Source: Paraburkholderia sartisoli
GTDB taxonomy: Bacteria > Pseudomonadota > Gammaproteobacteria > Burkholderiales > Burkholderiaceae
Reading direction: 5' to 3'
Length of the DNA: 64,000 nt
Assembly: GCF_900107685.1 (NCBI RefSeq)
Contig: NZ_FNRQ01000001.1
Coordinates: 558,001-622,000 of the forward strand
Shown: positions 26,102 through 34,863 of the stretch, piece after piece
Numbering within the stretch: the first letter of the stretch is position 1
How the letters are laid out: each line of letters begins with the position of its first letter
Notes under the pieces: model-generated
Told to the model about the DNA's origin: nothing
The model's database searches: none
Seen by the model: only the letters and a program-made list of their open reading frames with translations
Position numbers and translations under genes: made by a program

Positions 26102-26815
26102 ATGAAACAGCAGACACAAACACGCCACGAAGACGTTTCCGGGCAGGTGATCGGTGAGCTCATCAACCTGTCCGGCCGGCAGCGGATGCTCTCGCAACGC
26201 ATCGTGCTGCACGTGCTGCTCGCTTCGCACGGCGACAGCGACGCGCTTGCCGTCGTCAAGGATTGCCTCGCCACGTTCGCGGCGGCGCATGCGGACCTCG
26301 TGAGCGGCAACGATCATCTGCCGGGTGTGTTTTCCGAGGCGCTGCGTCAACTCTACTTCGGCACACATCGGGCTGACGAACGCATCCAGCAGTTCATCGC
26401 GCATGTGAATCACGCCGTTGCGAGCCTCGAGCAGGATTCGACCGGCGCGCGCGAGGAAACCGGGGCGCTCGTCGCGCAGGCCACGCCGCTGCTCGAACTG
26501 CTGCAGGCGATCACGCTCGCCTACCAGCACGAGATGCGCGGGATCGAGATGGCTTCGCTACGACGCCAGAACGAGATCGCCGAACAGCTCGGCAACATCT
26601 CGATGCAGGCGAATATCGTCGCGTTGAACGCGCGCATCGCGGCGGCCCGGGCAGGGCAGTTCGGCAGGGAGTTCGCGGTGATCACCACCGTGCTCGCCGA
26701 CATCATCAAGGAGATGGACCAGCTGATTCATAGCGTCGTCGATACGTCCGGCGCGCGTGACGCATCGGGCCGGCGGGGCGCGCCTCGCCAGGAGCCGGTC
26801 GCCATGGCCGGCTGA
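26102..26815 (+). CDS. Soluble PilJ/NIT-type sensor with truncated chemoreceptor signalling helix
   Basis: A 237-residue cytoplasmic protein with no membrane helix. Residues ~15-135 form a PilJ/NIT-like helical sensor with the ligand box LINLSGRQRMLSQRIV. Residues ~150-225 hold a coiled region and half of a methyl-accepting signalling hairpin (NIVALNARIAAARAGQFGREFAVITT). PilJ/NIT domains bind nitrate or nitrite in known cases, and NIT proteins such as NasR control antitermination. No ANTAR RNA-binding domain is visible. Upstream NtrC and sigma-54 sites suggest nitrogen control. No strong ribosome site precedes ATG 26102. No nitrate assimilation genes follow. Confidence 0.72.
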   Translation: MKQQTQTRHEDVSGQVIGELINLSGRQRMLSQRIVLHVLLASHGDSDALAVVKDCLATFAAAHADLVSGNDHLPGVFSEALRQLYFGTHRADERIQQFIAHVNHAVASLEQDSTGAREETGALVAQATPLLELLQAITLAYQHEMRGIEMASLRRQNEIAEQLGNISMQANIVALNARIAAARAGQFGREFAVITTVLADIIKEMDQLIHSVVDTSGARDASGRRGAPRQEPVAMAG

Positions 26816-27087
26816 TCCGGCTCACCATCGTGGGATTGAGCATGCACAAACTGTTATCTGATTTTTTCCGGTCATGTGATGCCGGTGAGCCGTCTCGCAC
26901 AGCAGTGGACAACGAAGTTGCGACGCACGCCGCGGACGATGACGAACGGGCGTTGCGGCACACCGCGGGCCTGCGTCCCGCCAGTTTGCGTGGACCCAGG
27001 CGGCGCGCGCAGTCACGGCATCACAGAAGGGATTTCTCGCGGATGGGGTGAGCTTGCGGCGAGGGTGCCGCTGAAGAATTCGCGACG

Positions 27088-27134
27088 GCCCGAAGCGTGA
27101 GTCTGCTCGCGCATTGTATCGAGCAGCTTCGGGC
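27088..27134. repeat. Long imperfect hairpin in the 26816-27191 gap
   Basis: GCCCGAAG and CTGCTCG on the left pair with CGAGCAG and CTTCGGGC on the right, with a 7-base bulge and a 10-base loop. It lies between the sensor gene and the convergent MipA gene. No T run follows, so termination is uncertain. The remainder of the 376-base gap has only short, poorly supported frames. Confidence 0.5.
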
Positions 27135-27191
27135 GGGCAAGGTCATACGGCCACGCGGCCGCTATACCGGGCGCCCACCTTGCAGGTGTGA

Positions 27192-28037
27192 TCAAAAACG
27201 ATAATTGACGGACGCGAGCGTGTTGATTTCAGTCCTGCGCACGGTGATCGGACTCGCCGCGGCATAGTGCTGCAAACGCCCAACCGTCATGGCGACCGAG
27301 CCAACCCAGTGCTTCGAGAAGTCGTAGCTGACGTAGCCGTTCAGATGCACGTCCCGGATACCCGCGCCGGTGTTGTAGGCGGGCAGTCCGGAGGCGGCGC
27401 TTTGCTGGCTCGATACGCCGAAGAAAGTGCGTGTATAGAGCGCGTCGGCCCACGTGAAGCCGGGTCCTGCCGAGAACATCCAGCCGCCCACTGGCACCGA
27501 CGCGTAAAGATCGGTGACGGCGGTCTTGCCCTGGCCGTGTCCGGCGATGTCCTGATACATCGCGACCGAGCCCGTGAATATCCAGATCGTGTAGTCGGCG
27601 AAAAGCTTCAGTTTCGGGCCGCCGTCCACATTGCCGAGTCCGCGCAGATGCGGGTCGTCCTTTTCCTGGCGCGACTGGAAATCGAAACTCAAGGCGGCGC
27701 CGACGTGGTAGTCCTCGCTGCGTATCACGTTCAGGCCCAGAACGTCGGGGCCTTGCGAGAAGACCCGGTCGTCGTAGGAGATGTCGAGCGCCGGATACGG
27801 AAAGACACGCAGATCGCGCGCGCCCGGATACGCCGGCGTGACGACCATGCCCGGCCCGAACGCGACCTTCCATTTGCTGGCCGGCGGGGTGCTAATGCTG
27901 TTATTGGGCACAACGGATGCAGTATCGTCAGCCTGAGCACCAGCCTGCGCACCGATTGCATAAGTCGCCAGCGCAAGCGCCAATGCCACCGTCGCGGCGC
28001 ATCGTGCCGCGACGACAGGAGAAAACTTCGTCATCAC
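27192..28037 (-). CDS. MipA/OmpV family outer-membrane protein
   Basis: A 281-residue protein with a signal peptide (cleavage near AGAQADD) and a beta-barrel repeat pattern ending in the aromatic C-terminus ASVNYRF expected for outer-membrane insertion. The region PAYPGARDLRVFPYPALDISYDDRVF is the MipA/OmpV signature. Family members were described as scaffolds for murein enzymes in E. coli, but most are uncharacterised. The first codons overlap the stop of the upstream hydrolase gene, so the genes form one operon. Confidence 0.87.
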   Translation of the reverse strand: MMTKFSPVVAARCAATVALALALATYAIGAQAGAQADDTASVVPNNSISTPPASKWKVAFGPGMVVTPAYPGARDLRVFPYPALDISYDDRVFSQGPDVLGLNVIRSEDYHVGAALSFDFQSRQEKDDPHLRGLGNVDGGPKLKLFADYTIWIFTGSVAMYQDIAGHGQGKTAVTDLYASVPVGGWMFSAGPGFTWADALYTRTFFGVSSQQSAASGLPAYNTGAGIRDVHLNGYVSYDFSKHWVGSVAMTVGRLQHYAAASPITVRRTEINTLASVNYRF

Positions 28038-28924
28038 GTACGCCCTTTGCCCAGCGCCGCGAGCTGGCGCAGGCGGCGCGCGAGCGCCTTCGATACCACT
28101 GGCTTTCCACCCGCGTCGCCGGTGCGGCTTGCCATTTCGCTCTCGCGCAGAAACAGCGCCGTTTCGCGCGCAACGATCTCGCGCTCGTTATCGGAAGTGA
28201 TCATGTGATACGAGTCGTCGAGCCAGACCGTGCGCAGGAACGTCGACCCTATCGATGAAGCAACGAAGTGCGCATTGCGCGGGCTTGACGTTTCATCGTC
28301 GATGGCATGGATGATCAGGCAGTCGTTACGGATGGCGCTGACCTGCGACTGCACGCGCGCCGCAAGGCGGCTCGCCTGATGCAATGCAGGGAGCGAGATG
28401 GTCGACGGACCGACTTCGCTGAAGTCGTCGCGCTCCATCGCGCGGGCGATCTTTGCTCTCAACGCTTCGTTGCGCAGTCCAAAAGGCTTCGACTCGCGAT
28501 AGCGGTAGCGCGAGCGCAGCGGCGAGTAGTACGCCCAGTTCAGCAGAAAGCGGTACCACGGAATCGCCCAGCCGTTGTAGGCGAGGGTGAGCGACAGCAA
28601 CGCCACGGCTTGCGCCTGCGGGCGGCGATGCACGAGCGCAAGCGCGAGCGCCGCGCCGATCGACAGGCCGCAGATCGACACCCGTTCGTAGCGTCTGGCG
28701 AGCGCATCGTATTCACGCGTTGCCGCGTCGAGCCATTGCTCCATCGCCTGCTCGGGCGAGCCGGCGCTATAGCCGTCGAGCACGGGCGCGCACGTCGTGA
28801 AGCCTTCGTCATTCAGGATGCGCGCGAGGTAGCGCAATTCCAGCGGTGAACTGGATAGTCCGTGCAGCAGGAGCACGGCGTGTTCGTCGCCTTCGCTGAA
28901 AATCGTTTTGACGGAAGTTTTCAT
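28034..28924 (-). CDS. Alpha/beta hydrolase (carboxylesterase/lipase-like)
   Basis: A 296-residue protein with the oxyanion motif LLLHGLSSSPLELRYLA near the N-terminus, nucleophile elbow GLSIGAALA (Ser about residue 93), an acid segment (IHAIDDETSS) and a late histidine in DDSYHMITSDNERE. This resembles monoacylglycerol lipase/carboxylesterase proteins, with no signal peptide. It sits between the DUF4118 membrane protein (15 bases upstream) and the MipA gene (4-base overlap). The substrate is unknown. Confidence 0.85.
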   Translation of the reverse strand: MKTSVKTIFSEGDEHAVLLLHGLSSSPLELRYLARILNDEGFTTCAPVLDGYSAGSPEQAMEQWLDAATREYDALARRYERVSICGLSIGAALALALVHRRPQAQAVALLSLTLAYNGWAIPWYRFLLNWAYYSPLRSRYRYRESKPFGLRNEALRAKIARAMERDDFSEVGPSTISLPALHQASRLAARVQSQVSAIRNDCLIIHAIDDETSSPRNAHFVASSIGSTFLRTVWLDDSYHMITSDNEREIVARETALFLRESEMASRTGDAGGKPVVSKALARRLRQLAALGKGRT

Positions 28925-28939
28925 GTTCGATATCCGCCG

Positions 28940-29782
28940 TCAGTCGTCGATACGCAGCACGAGGAAATCGCCTGCGTGCGTCGTGAATCGTTCGCAGATA
29001 CAGTCGACAAGCGCTGTTGCGCCGTCGCCCGCAGCCACCGTCGAGCCGCCCGACGCATGCGCGGCGCGCGCGCTGCCCCGGCGCAGCCGCACCCGATGCG
29101 GGCCTGGCCACAGGGCATTCGAGAGACGGCGAATATCGTCCGGCTCAACATCGTCGAAGCGAGGGCCGGGTGCGATTTCGGCCGGGGGAAGCGAAACGGC
29201 TCTGGCGCCGGTTGCCGCGCCGGCAGTTTCGCGGGCGTTGCCATCGCTCATCTGCGCGGGCGAACGCTCGAGCGCCTGGATCAGCACGAAAGTCTTGTGA
29301 TACTGCGACAGATGACGCAGCAACCTGTGCGTTTCGTCGATGGCGCGGCGCGCCAGCACGCGCTCGTTGTCATGGCGCAATAGCATCTCGTAACGCGACT
29401 GCGCGACAGACGTGATCAGCAGCGCGCGGAACTGCGCGCGTCTTAACCGTTCGATGAGCGTAATGAAGACGAGCGCGACGAGGGGATACGACACGGCGAA
29501 CAGTACGTCGTGCCGGTCAATGACGTCGAACGTTGCGTAGGGCGGCACGAACAGGTAATCGGCGATGCACAGACCTGCCAGCATCACGGTCAGCGCGGGT
29601 GCGAGGCCGAAGTAGTATTCGACGAGCACGGCGGCAAGGCTGAAAGCGGTGCCCGGCATGATGGGGCCGAGCAGCGGGTGCAACAGAAGACGCACGCCAC
29701 TCGCGAGACACAGCGCGGCGAGTGCGACAAACCATCGTCGCGCCCCCCGAGGCGCCCACCGACGGGAATTTTGGACTTGCAT
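28940..29782 (-). CDS. DUF4118 membrane protein (KdpD-like transmembrane domain)
   Basis: A 280-residue protein. The four-helix DUF4118 region found in KdpD and other sensor kinases spans ~20-110 (LASGVRLLLHPLLGPIMPGTAFSLAAVLVEYYFGLAPALTVMLAG, FLFVPPYATF-like segment). The C-terminal half is cytoplasmic with no His-kinase H-box or ATP-binding motifs, so it is not a complete kinase. It heads the three-gene operon with the hydrolase and MipA genes. The hydrophobic start MQVQNSRRWAPRGARRWFVAL is a plausible inner-membrane insertion signal. Confidence 0.78.
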   Translation of the reverse strand: MQVQNSRRWAPRGARRWFVALAALCLASGVRLLLHPLLGPIMPGTAFSLAAVLVEYYFGLAPALTVMLAGLCIADYLFVPPYATFDVIDRHDVLFAVSYPLVALVFITLIERLRRAQFRALLITSVAQSRYEMLLRHDNERVLARRAIDETHRLLRHLSQYHKTFVLIQALERSPAQMSDGNARETAGAATGARAVSLPPAEIAPGPRFDDVEPDDIRRLSNALWPGPHRVRLRRGSARAAHASGGSTVAAGDGATALVDCICERFTTHAGDFLVLRIDD

Positions 29783-29891
29783 AGGATGGAGTCGTCGCGG
29801 GATGACCGGACGTTATTTCAACTGTGGCCAAACGGGCCTGGGTCGCGAAAGATGCGCGAGTGAATGTCCAAAAGTTCAGGACGATATCACA

Positions 29892-29907
29892 TGTAATTTC
29901 TTGTAAT
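29892..29907 (-). promoter_or_regulatory. Direct-repeat site upstream of the DUF4118 operon
   Basis: TGTAAT occurs at 29892-29897 and 29902-29907, ten bases apart. This is the arrangement used by OmpR-family response regulators. It is ~110 bases upstream of the operon start, in an AT-rich patch. The regulator is unknown. Confidence 0.35.
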
Positions 29908-30025
29908 ACTTGGATCTTTTCAGACTTCGGCATGAAAAAGACACGAATTCGCGCGTTTTGTGTGCGCTAACGTTTGCCTGGAGACGGCGAATTCGTCCGT
30001 TCAACCAGCAGGGCGGGTCAGGGAA

Positions 30026-30062
30026 GAAAAAAAAGAGGAAGAGTCGTGACTCTTCCTCTTTC
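30026..30062 (-). terminator. Terminator of the sugar ABC operon
   Basis: On the minus strand the stem AAAGAGGAAGAGT/ACTCTTCCTCTTT with loop CGTG is followed by a T-rich run, directly after the substrate-binding protein gene. Confidence 0.85.
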
Positions 30063-30084
30063 ATCGCGCCTTGAGCGGCGTCCA

Positions 30085-31026
30085 TCAGTCATAGAGCACG
30101 GCTGTGATCTTGGGATCGTTCATGTTGCTCTTGTCGTACCAGTAGAAGCCCGTGTCGACTTTCTTCGGCAGTTTCTCGCCCTTCAGCGCCTTCACCGCGG
30201 AGTCGACGACGCATTTGCCGATACCGATCGGGTTCTGCGTGATGGCGCCATACATCAGGCCTGAAGTGATGTCGTCCTTTTGCTCCTTGCCGGAGTCGTA
30301 GCCAATCAGGACGAGCTTTTTGCCCGATTCCTTGACGCCGATCGCGGCGCCTTCGGCCGATCCTTCATTCGAGCCGAAAATGCCCTTGAGATTGGGGTTC
30401 GCCTGGATCATCGTTTTGGCGATTTCCGCCGACTTCAGATGGTCGCCGCCGCCATACTGGACCGACACGATCTTGATGCCCGGATGCTTCGCCTTCATCT
30501 CGTTCAGGAAGCCGTCGCGGCGATCGATGCCGGTGCGGCTCGTCTGGTCATGCACGATCAGGCCGACCTCACCGGAATTGCCGATCGCCTCGGCCATCTT
30601 GTCGGCGGCGAGCGCGGCCGCGGCAACGTTGTCCGTTGCACACGTCGTCAGCGGAATGTTGCTGTCGACCCCCGAGTCGAAGGCGATGACCGGTATTTTT
30701 TCGGCCTGTGCCCGCCTCAGCAGCGGAATGGCCGCCTTGCTGTCGAGCGCGGCGATGCCGAGTGCCTGGGGTTTCTTGGCGAGCGCGGCCGAGAGCATGT
30801 CGATCTGCTTGTCGACCATGGCCTCCGTTTCCGGACCCTCGAAGGTGATCCTGACGTTGTGCTCCTTCGCCGACTGTTCCGCGCCGGCTTTGACGGCCTG
30901 CCAGAACTGGTGCTGGAACCCTTTCGAGATCAGCGGGATATAGACATCGGCCGCGTGCGTGATGCTCGTCCCGCCAATGAGCGCGCCGACACCGACCACG
31001 ACACTGATTAGTTTTCTTTTCAACAT
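30085..31026 (-). CDS. Sugar ABC transporter periplasmic substrate-binding protein
   Basis: A 313-residue periplasmic-binding protein of the ribose/galactose (RbsB) type. It starts at 31026 after a strong AGGAGG site. A signal peptide (cleavage near THAADVY) leads into DVYIPLISKGFQHQFWQAVKAGAEQSAKEH. Two alpha/beta lobes with VIAFDSGVDSN and FGSNEGSAEGAAIG are typical of this family. It is the last gene of the ATPase-permease-binding protein operon, an unusual order for such clusters. The neighbouring GntR gene and L-fuconate dehydratase make an L-fucose-type or related deoxysugar the best guess, but the ligand cannot be read from the sequence. Confidence 0.9.
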   Translation of the reverse strand: MLKRKLISVVVGVGALIGGTSITHAADVYIPLISKGFQHQFWQAVKAGAEQSAKEHNVRITFEGPETEAMVDKQIDMLSAALAKKPQALGIAALDSKAAIPLLRRAQAEKIPVIAFDSGVDSNIPLTTCATDNVAAAALAADKMAEAIGNSGEVGLIVHDQTSRTGIDRRDGFLNEMKAKHPGIKIVSVQYGGGDHLKSAEIAKTMIQANPNLKGIFGSNEGSAEGAAIGVKESGKKLVLIGYDSGKEQKDDITSGLMYGAITQNPIGIGKCVVDSAVKALKGEKLPKKVDTGFYWYDKSNMNDPKITAVLYD

Positions 31027-31114
31027 GGTGTATCTCCTCCTAAAGTGGGCTATCAACCTTCAGCCATTGGGGGAGCCCTGGGCGCTCCCTTCCTTGATCT
31101 CGTCCCGTGTGGCG

Positions 31115-32140
31115 TCAGCTTTTCCTGCGTCGCAAAATATCGGCATAGACGGCGAGAATGATGATGAGGCCCGTCACCACGATCTGCCATTCCTGGGCGA
31201 CCGACATGATGCGCAGGCCGTTGGTCAGCACGCTCATGATGAACGCGCCGATGATCGTGCCGAGAATCGTGCCCGAACCGCCGCTCAGCGAGGTGCCGCC
31301 GATGACGACGGCGGCGATCGCTTCGAGTTCATAGCCCTGGCCTAGCGCCGGCTGGGCCGAATTCAGGCGCGACGCGATGAGCAGTCCGGCGACGCCGCAA
31401 ATGGCCCCGCTCACGCCGTAAATGGCGATCTTCCACCGGTCGACATTCACGCCGGAAAGGCGCACCGCTTCTTCGTTGCTGCCGAGCGCGAACGTGTAGC
31501 GGCCGAGCGCCGTGCGGTTGAGCACGATCGAACTCACGATCGCAAGGAAAAACAGGATCAGGACCGCGTTCGGAACGGGCAGGCTCGGCAGAAAATGGCC
31601 GATCAGCGAATCCTGCGAGATCATGTAGAAGTTTTCGGTGTCGGTGAAATAGATCGGCTTGTCGGACGAGACGACGAGCGACAGTCCTTTGAGCAGCAGC
31701 ATCATGCCCAGCGTGGCAATGAACGGCGGTATTTTCATTTTCGCCGTGAGGGTGCCCGAAATGCTTCCGCAGATCGCGCCGGTCGCAAGCGCGGCAATGA
31801 CGCCGATCCACATCGGCAAATGCCAGAAGGTCAGAAACACGCCGCAAATGACCGCCGTGAAGGTCATCAGCGTGCCGACGGACAAATCGATGCCGCCGGT
31901 GATGATGACGAACGTACTGGCGATCGCCAGCACGCCGTTGACCGCCGTCGCCTGCAGAATCCCGAGCATGTTGTCCATCTGCATGAAAGCAGGCGACGCG
32001 AAGCTGAAAAATGCCAGCAGCAGGATCAGGCTCCCGAAAGCGAGGAGCTTTTGCAGCGCGGTCGGCGTGAAGATGCGGGCCCTGAAGCCGGACGACCGTC
32101 CCTGATTAGCCAGCGTCGAAGTGTCCGATGGCTGTGTCAT
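31115..32140 (-). CDS. Sugar ABC transporter permease (RbsC type)
   Basis: A 341-residue inner-membrane permease with about ten helices. The RbsC-family motifs are GIDLSVGTLMTF, GAICGSISGTL, IPPFIATLGMMLLLKG and the EAA-like loop AIAAVVIGGTSLSGGSG that contacts the ATPase. It starts at 32140 and follows the ATPase gene by 19 bases. Complete. Confidence 0.92.
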   Translation of the reverse strand: MTQPSDTSTLANQGRSSGFRARIFTPTALQKLLAFGSLILLLAFFSFASPAFMQMDNMLGILQATAVNGVLAIASTFVIITGGIDLSVGTLMTFTAVICGVFLTFWHLPMWIGVIAALATGAICGSISGTLTAKMKIPPFIATLGMMLLLKGLSLVVSSDKPIYFTDTENFYMISQDSLIGHFLPSLPVPNAVLILFFLAIVSSIVLNRTALGRYTFALGSNEEAVRLSGVNVDRWKIAIYGVSGAICGVAGLLIASRLNSAQPALGQGYELEAIAAVVIGGTSLSGGSGTILGTIIGAFIMSVLTNGLRIMSVAQEWQIVVTGLIIILAVYADILRRRKS

Positions 32141-32159
32141 AAAATTTACCTCTCGAGGT

Positions 32160-33677
32160 TCACGCTGCTTTTAAGGTCTCGCGCTGGGTTGCCAGTTGCA
32201 TGATGCGCTCCTGCGTCGCGTCGACAGCTGGGAGCTCGCCGGTGATGCGGCCCTCGCACATCACGACGATGCGGTCGCTCATGCGCAGGATTTCCGGCAG
32301 TTCCGACGAGATCATCACGATCGCCTTGCCCTGTCCGGCGAGCGAGCGCAGGAGCTTGTAGATTTCGCTCTTGGCGCCGACGTCGATGCCGCGCGTCGGC
32401 TCGTCGAAGAAGAGCACGTCGCAGTCGCGCTCGAGCCATTTCGCGATGACGACTTTCTGCTGGTTCCCGCCGGAGAGAAGCCCGACCTGCTGCGTCGCGG
32501 AAGGCGTGCGAATGGAGAGCAGATCGATGAAATGAGACGCTGTCCTGCGTATGCGCGCGCGGCGCAGGAAAAAGTTCAGCGACAGGAATTTGCGCAGGTT
32601 GGACATCACGATATTCGACTCGACGTCCATTCCCGTCGCGAGGCCAAATCGCTTGCGGTCTTCGGAGAGATAGCCGATGCCGTGCGCCACGGCGTCGCTC
32701 GGTTTCCTGATCGCTGCTTTCACGCCGTGTACCAGGATCTCGCCGGATTCGACCGGATCGGCGCCGAACACCGCGCGGGCGACCTCGGTGCGGCCCGCGC
32801 CCATCAAGCCGGCAAAGCCCAGTATCTCGCCTTTGCGCAGCGTGAAGCTCACGTCCTTGACGAGCGCGCCGGCGGTGAGATGTTTTACCTCGAGCGCGAC
32901 CTCGCCCGTGTCCTTGTCCGCGGTGCGCGGGGTAGGCGCGACGTCGGTCAGCGTTCTGCCGACCATCATGCCGATGATCGCCTCGACGCTCGTGTCCCTG
33001 GCGGAGACGGTGGCCACATATTCGCCGTCACGCAGCACGGTGACCCGGTCGGCAATCTGCTTGAGCTCATCCATCTTGTGTGAAATGTAGATGATGCCGA
33101 CGCCCCGATCCCTCTGCTGGCGGATGATGCGAAAGAGCTCGGCGATTTCGGCGTCGTTCAGCGCGGAGGTGGGCTCATCCATGATCAGGACGCGCGAATC
33201 GAACGACAGGGCCTTGGCGATCTCGACCATCTGCTGGCTGGCGACGGTGAGCGAGCCGACCATCGCGCGCGGGTCGAGACGCAGGTGCATGCTGGTGAGA
33301 ATCTCGCGCGCCTGCGCGTTGAGCTTGTCCTCGTCGAGGAACAGGCCGAGGCGTCCTCGCGGCTCGCGGCCGATGAACATGTTCTGCGCGACGGTCAGAT
33401 GATTCATCAGCTGCAGTTCCTGATGAATGATGCCGACACCCATGGCCTGCGCCTCGCGGGGGCTCATGAACTCGACTGGCTGGCCGTCATGGAGAATATC
33501 GCCCGAATCCCGGGTGTAGACGCCGGCGAGGATTTTCATCAGCGTCGACTTGCCAGCGCCGTTCTCGCCCATCAGCGCGTGGACTTCGCCGGCCATGAGC
33601 TCGAACTGGACCTCATGAAGCGCCCTCACGCCGGGAAAGCTCTTGCTGAGCCTGTTGACGGAAACGAGCGGGATCAT
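32160..33677 (-). CDS. Sugar ABC transporter ATP-binding protein (RbsA type, two nucleotide-binding domains)
   Basis: A 505-residue protein with two ABC domains. The first has Walker [10 protein letters not shown] and signature [15 protein letters not shown]. The second has a degenerate Walker A (GLMGAGRTE) and signature [15 protein letters not shown] followed by Walker [19 protein letters not shown], as usual for RbsA-type proteins. It begins [21 protein letters not shown]. It is the first gene of the three-gene importer operon. The 276-base gap (33678-33953) to the GntR gene shows no gene. Confidence 0.94.
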   Translation of the reverse strand: MIPLVSVNRLSKSFPGVRALHEVQFELMAGEVHALMGENGAGKSTLMKILAGVYTRDSGDILHDGQPVEFMSPREAQAMGVGIIHQELQLMNHLTVAQNMFIGREPRGRLGLFLDEDKLNAQAREILTSMHLRLDPRAMVGSLTVASQQMVEIAKALSFDSRVLIMDEPTSALNDAEIAELFRIIRQQRDRGVGIIYISHKMDELKQIADRVTVLRDGEYVATVSARDTSVEAIIGMMVGRTLTDVAPTPRTADKDTGEVALEVKHLTAGALVKDVSFTLRKGEILGFAGLMGAGRTEVARAVFGADPVESGEILVHGVKAAIRKPSDAVAHGIGYLSEDRKRFGLATGMDVESNIVMSNLRKFLSLNFFLRRARIRRTASHFIDLLSIRTPSATQQVGLLSGGNQQKVVIAKWLERDCDVLFFDEPTRGIDVGAKSEIYKLLRSLAGQGKAIVMISSELPEILRMSDRIVVMCEGRITGELPAVDATQERIMQLATQRETLKAA

Positions 33678-33953
33678 GGTGCGGATACGACGACGATTGC
33701 GCGATGCACACAGGCCTCATCGACGAAGCGGGCCGCGAACGCGCAGGGCGTACGCCGCCATTCAGAACGGAAGACGCAACGAGAAGCCAGACCCATTGCC
33801 GAAGCCCCTTTATCCAGTCTGCAGCGATCCTGCGATGCTGCACAACAGTGGTTCCGTGTACGCATGTCTCATTGTGTGTGGCGTCGCCGCAAAGGCGTCC
33901 ACGTCACGCACGCTCGGGTGTTACCCGCCACCGGTCGCGGCCGGCGCGGGTCA

Positions 33954-34700
33954 CTATGGTTCAAAAAGATCCGACCTTTCGCTCGCGGACCGGTGCAACT
34001 CGTCGACGACCTGATCGAGATGCTCATGCATCGCGTTCGCCGCCATGTCGGCGTGGCCGTTGCGAATGGCCCTGAAAATACACTCGTGCTCCTCGAGCGT
34101 ATGCACGAGCCGCTCTGGACTCGCCACCAACCGCCTCGCACGATCCAGCGCGTTGCGCGACACCGCGACGATTTCCTTCACCCGCGGCTGGTTGATCGAG
34201 TCAAAGAGGATTTCGTGAAAGGCCAGATCCAGTCCATAAAATCTCAGGCGCTGGCCGCTCGTGACCGCTTCGCGCTGCTGGTCGAGATTGAGCGCCAGCG
34301 CCTCCAGCGTCGCGGGATCATGCATGAGCGCGACGGTGCGCACCGTTTCGACTTCGAGCGCGCTACGGATGAACAGATGCTGACGGATGTCCTCGAGAGA
34401 GATGGGTTTGACGCGCGTGCCGCGCTGCGGCAACACTTCGACGAGGCCCGCATGCGCAAGCCTCGCCAGCGCGGCGGAAACCGGAAAGCGTGACACGCCC
34501 ATCCGTTCGCAGATCGCCAGCTTGTCGATCATCATTCCGGGTTCCAGCACCAGCTTCACGATCGCTTCTCTCAGCGTCTCCTCGACCGCGTCGGTCAGAC
34601 TGCCTCGTTCGCCGCTCCTGATCTTTTGCAACGCACCATACGGGTTGCCGGCGGCACTCGCTTCCACGGATGAAGAGCTCACGGCGCGCTTGATTTGCAT
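33954..34700 (-). CDS. GntR/FadR-family regulator (FCD domain)
   Basis: A 248-residue regulator starting MQIKRAVSSSS at 34700. An in-frame ATG at 34715 lies inside the operator palindrome and is less likely. An N-terminal GntR winged helix (LREAIVKLVLEPGMMIDKLAICERMGVSRFPVSAALARLAHAGLVEVLPQRGTRV) is followed by the FCD effector domain (~100-230), with metal-binding residues likely in FHEILFDS, HTLEEHECIFRAI and MHEHLDQV. FCD regulators bind hydroxy or sugar acids. It is divergent from the L-fuconate dehydratase gene and upstream of the ABC genes, so it probably controls both. Confidence 0.88.
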   Translation of the reverse strand: MQIKRAVSSSSVEASAAGNPYGALQKIRSGERGSLTDAVEETLREAIVKLVLEPGMMIDKLAICERMGVSRFPVSAALARLAHAGLVEVLPQRGTRVKPISLEDIRQHLFIRSALEVETVRTVALMHDPATLEALALNLDQQREAVTSGQRLRFYGLDLAFHEILFDSINQPRVKEIVAVSRNALDRARRLVASPERLVHTLEEHECIFRAIRNGHADMAANAMHEHLDQVVDELHRSASERSDLFEP

Positions 34701-34708
34701 TGAAGATG

Positions 34709-34720
34709 CTAGCATGCTAG
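34709..34720. promoter_or_regulatory. 12-bp perfect palindrome, candidate GntR operator
   Basis: CTAGCATGCTAG lies just upstream of the GntR start and 144 bases before the fuconate dehydratase gene. Position and symmetry suggest the autoregulatory site. Confidence 0.5.
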
Positions 34721-34863
34721 GAGCCGGATTCAGCGTTGTCAACGCGGGCGAACGCCAGGAGCGCTACCGGTTCGTGAGCGCATGTCGCGATCGTTTGCAC
34801 GAGGCCGGTCCGTCTTCGCTGGCGGGCGGAAGTCGACAATCATTGCCCCTGGAGGGTGCAAAG

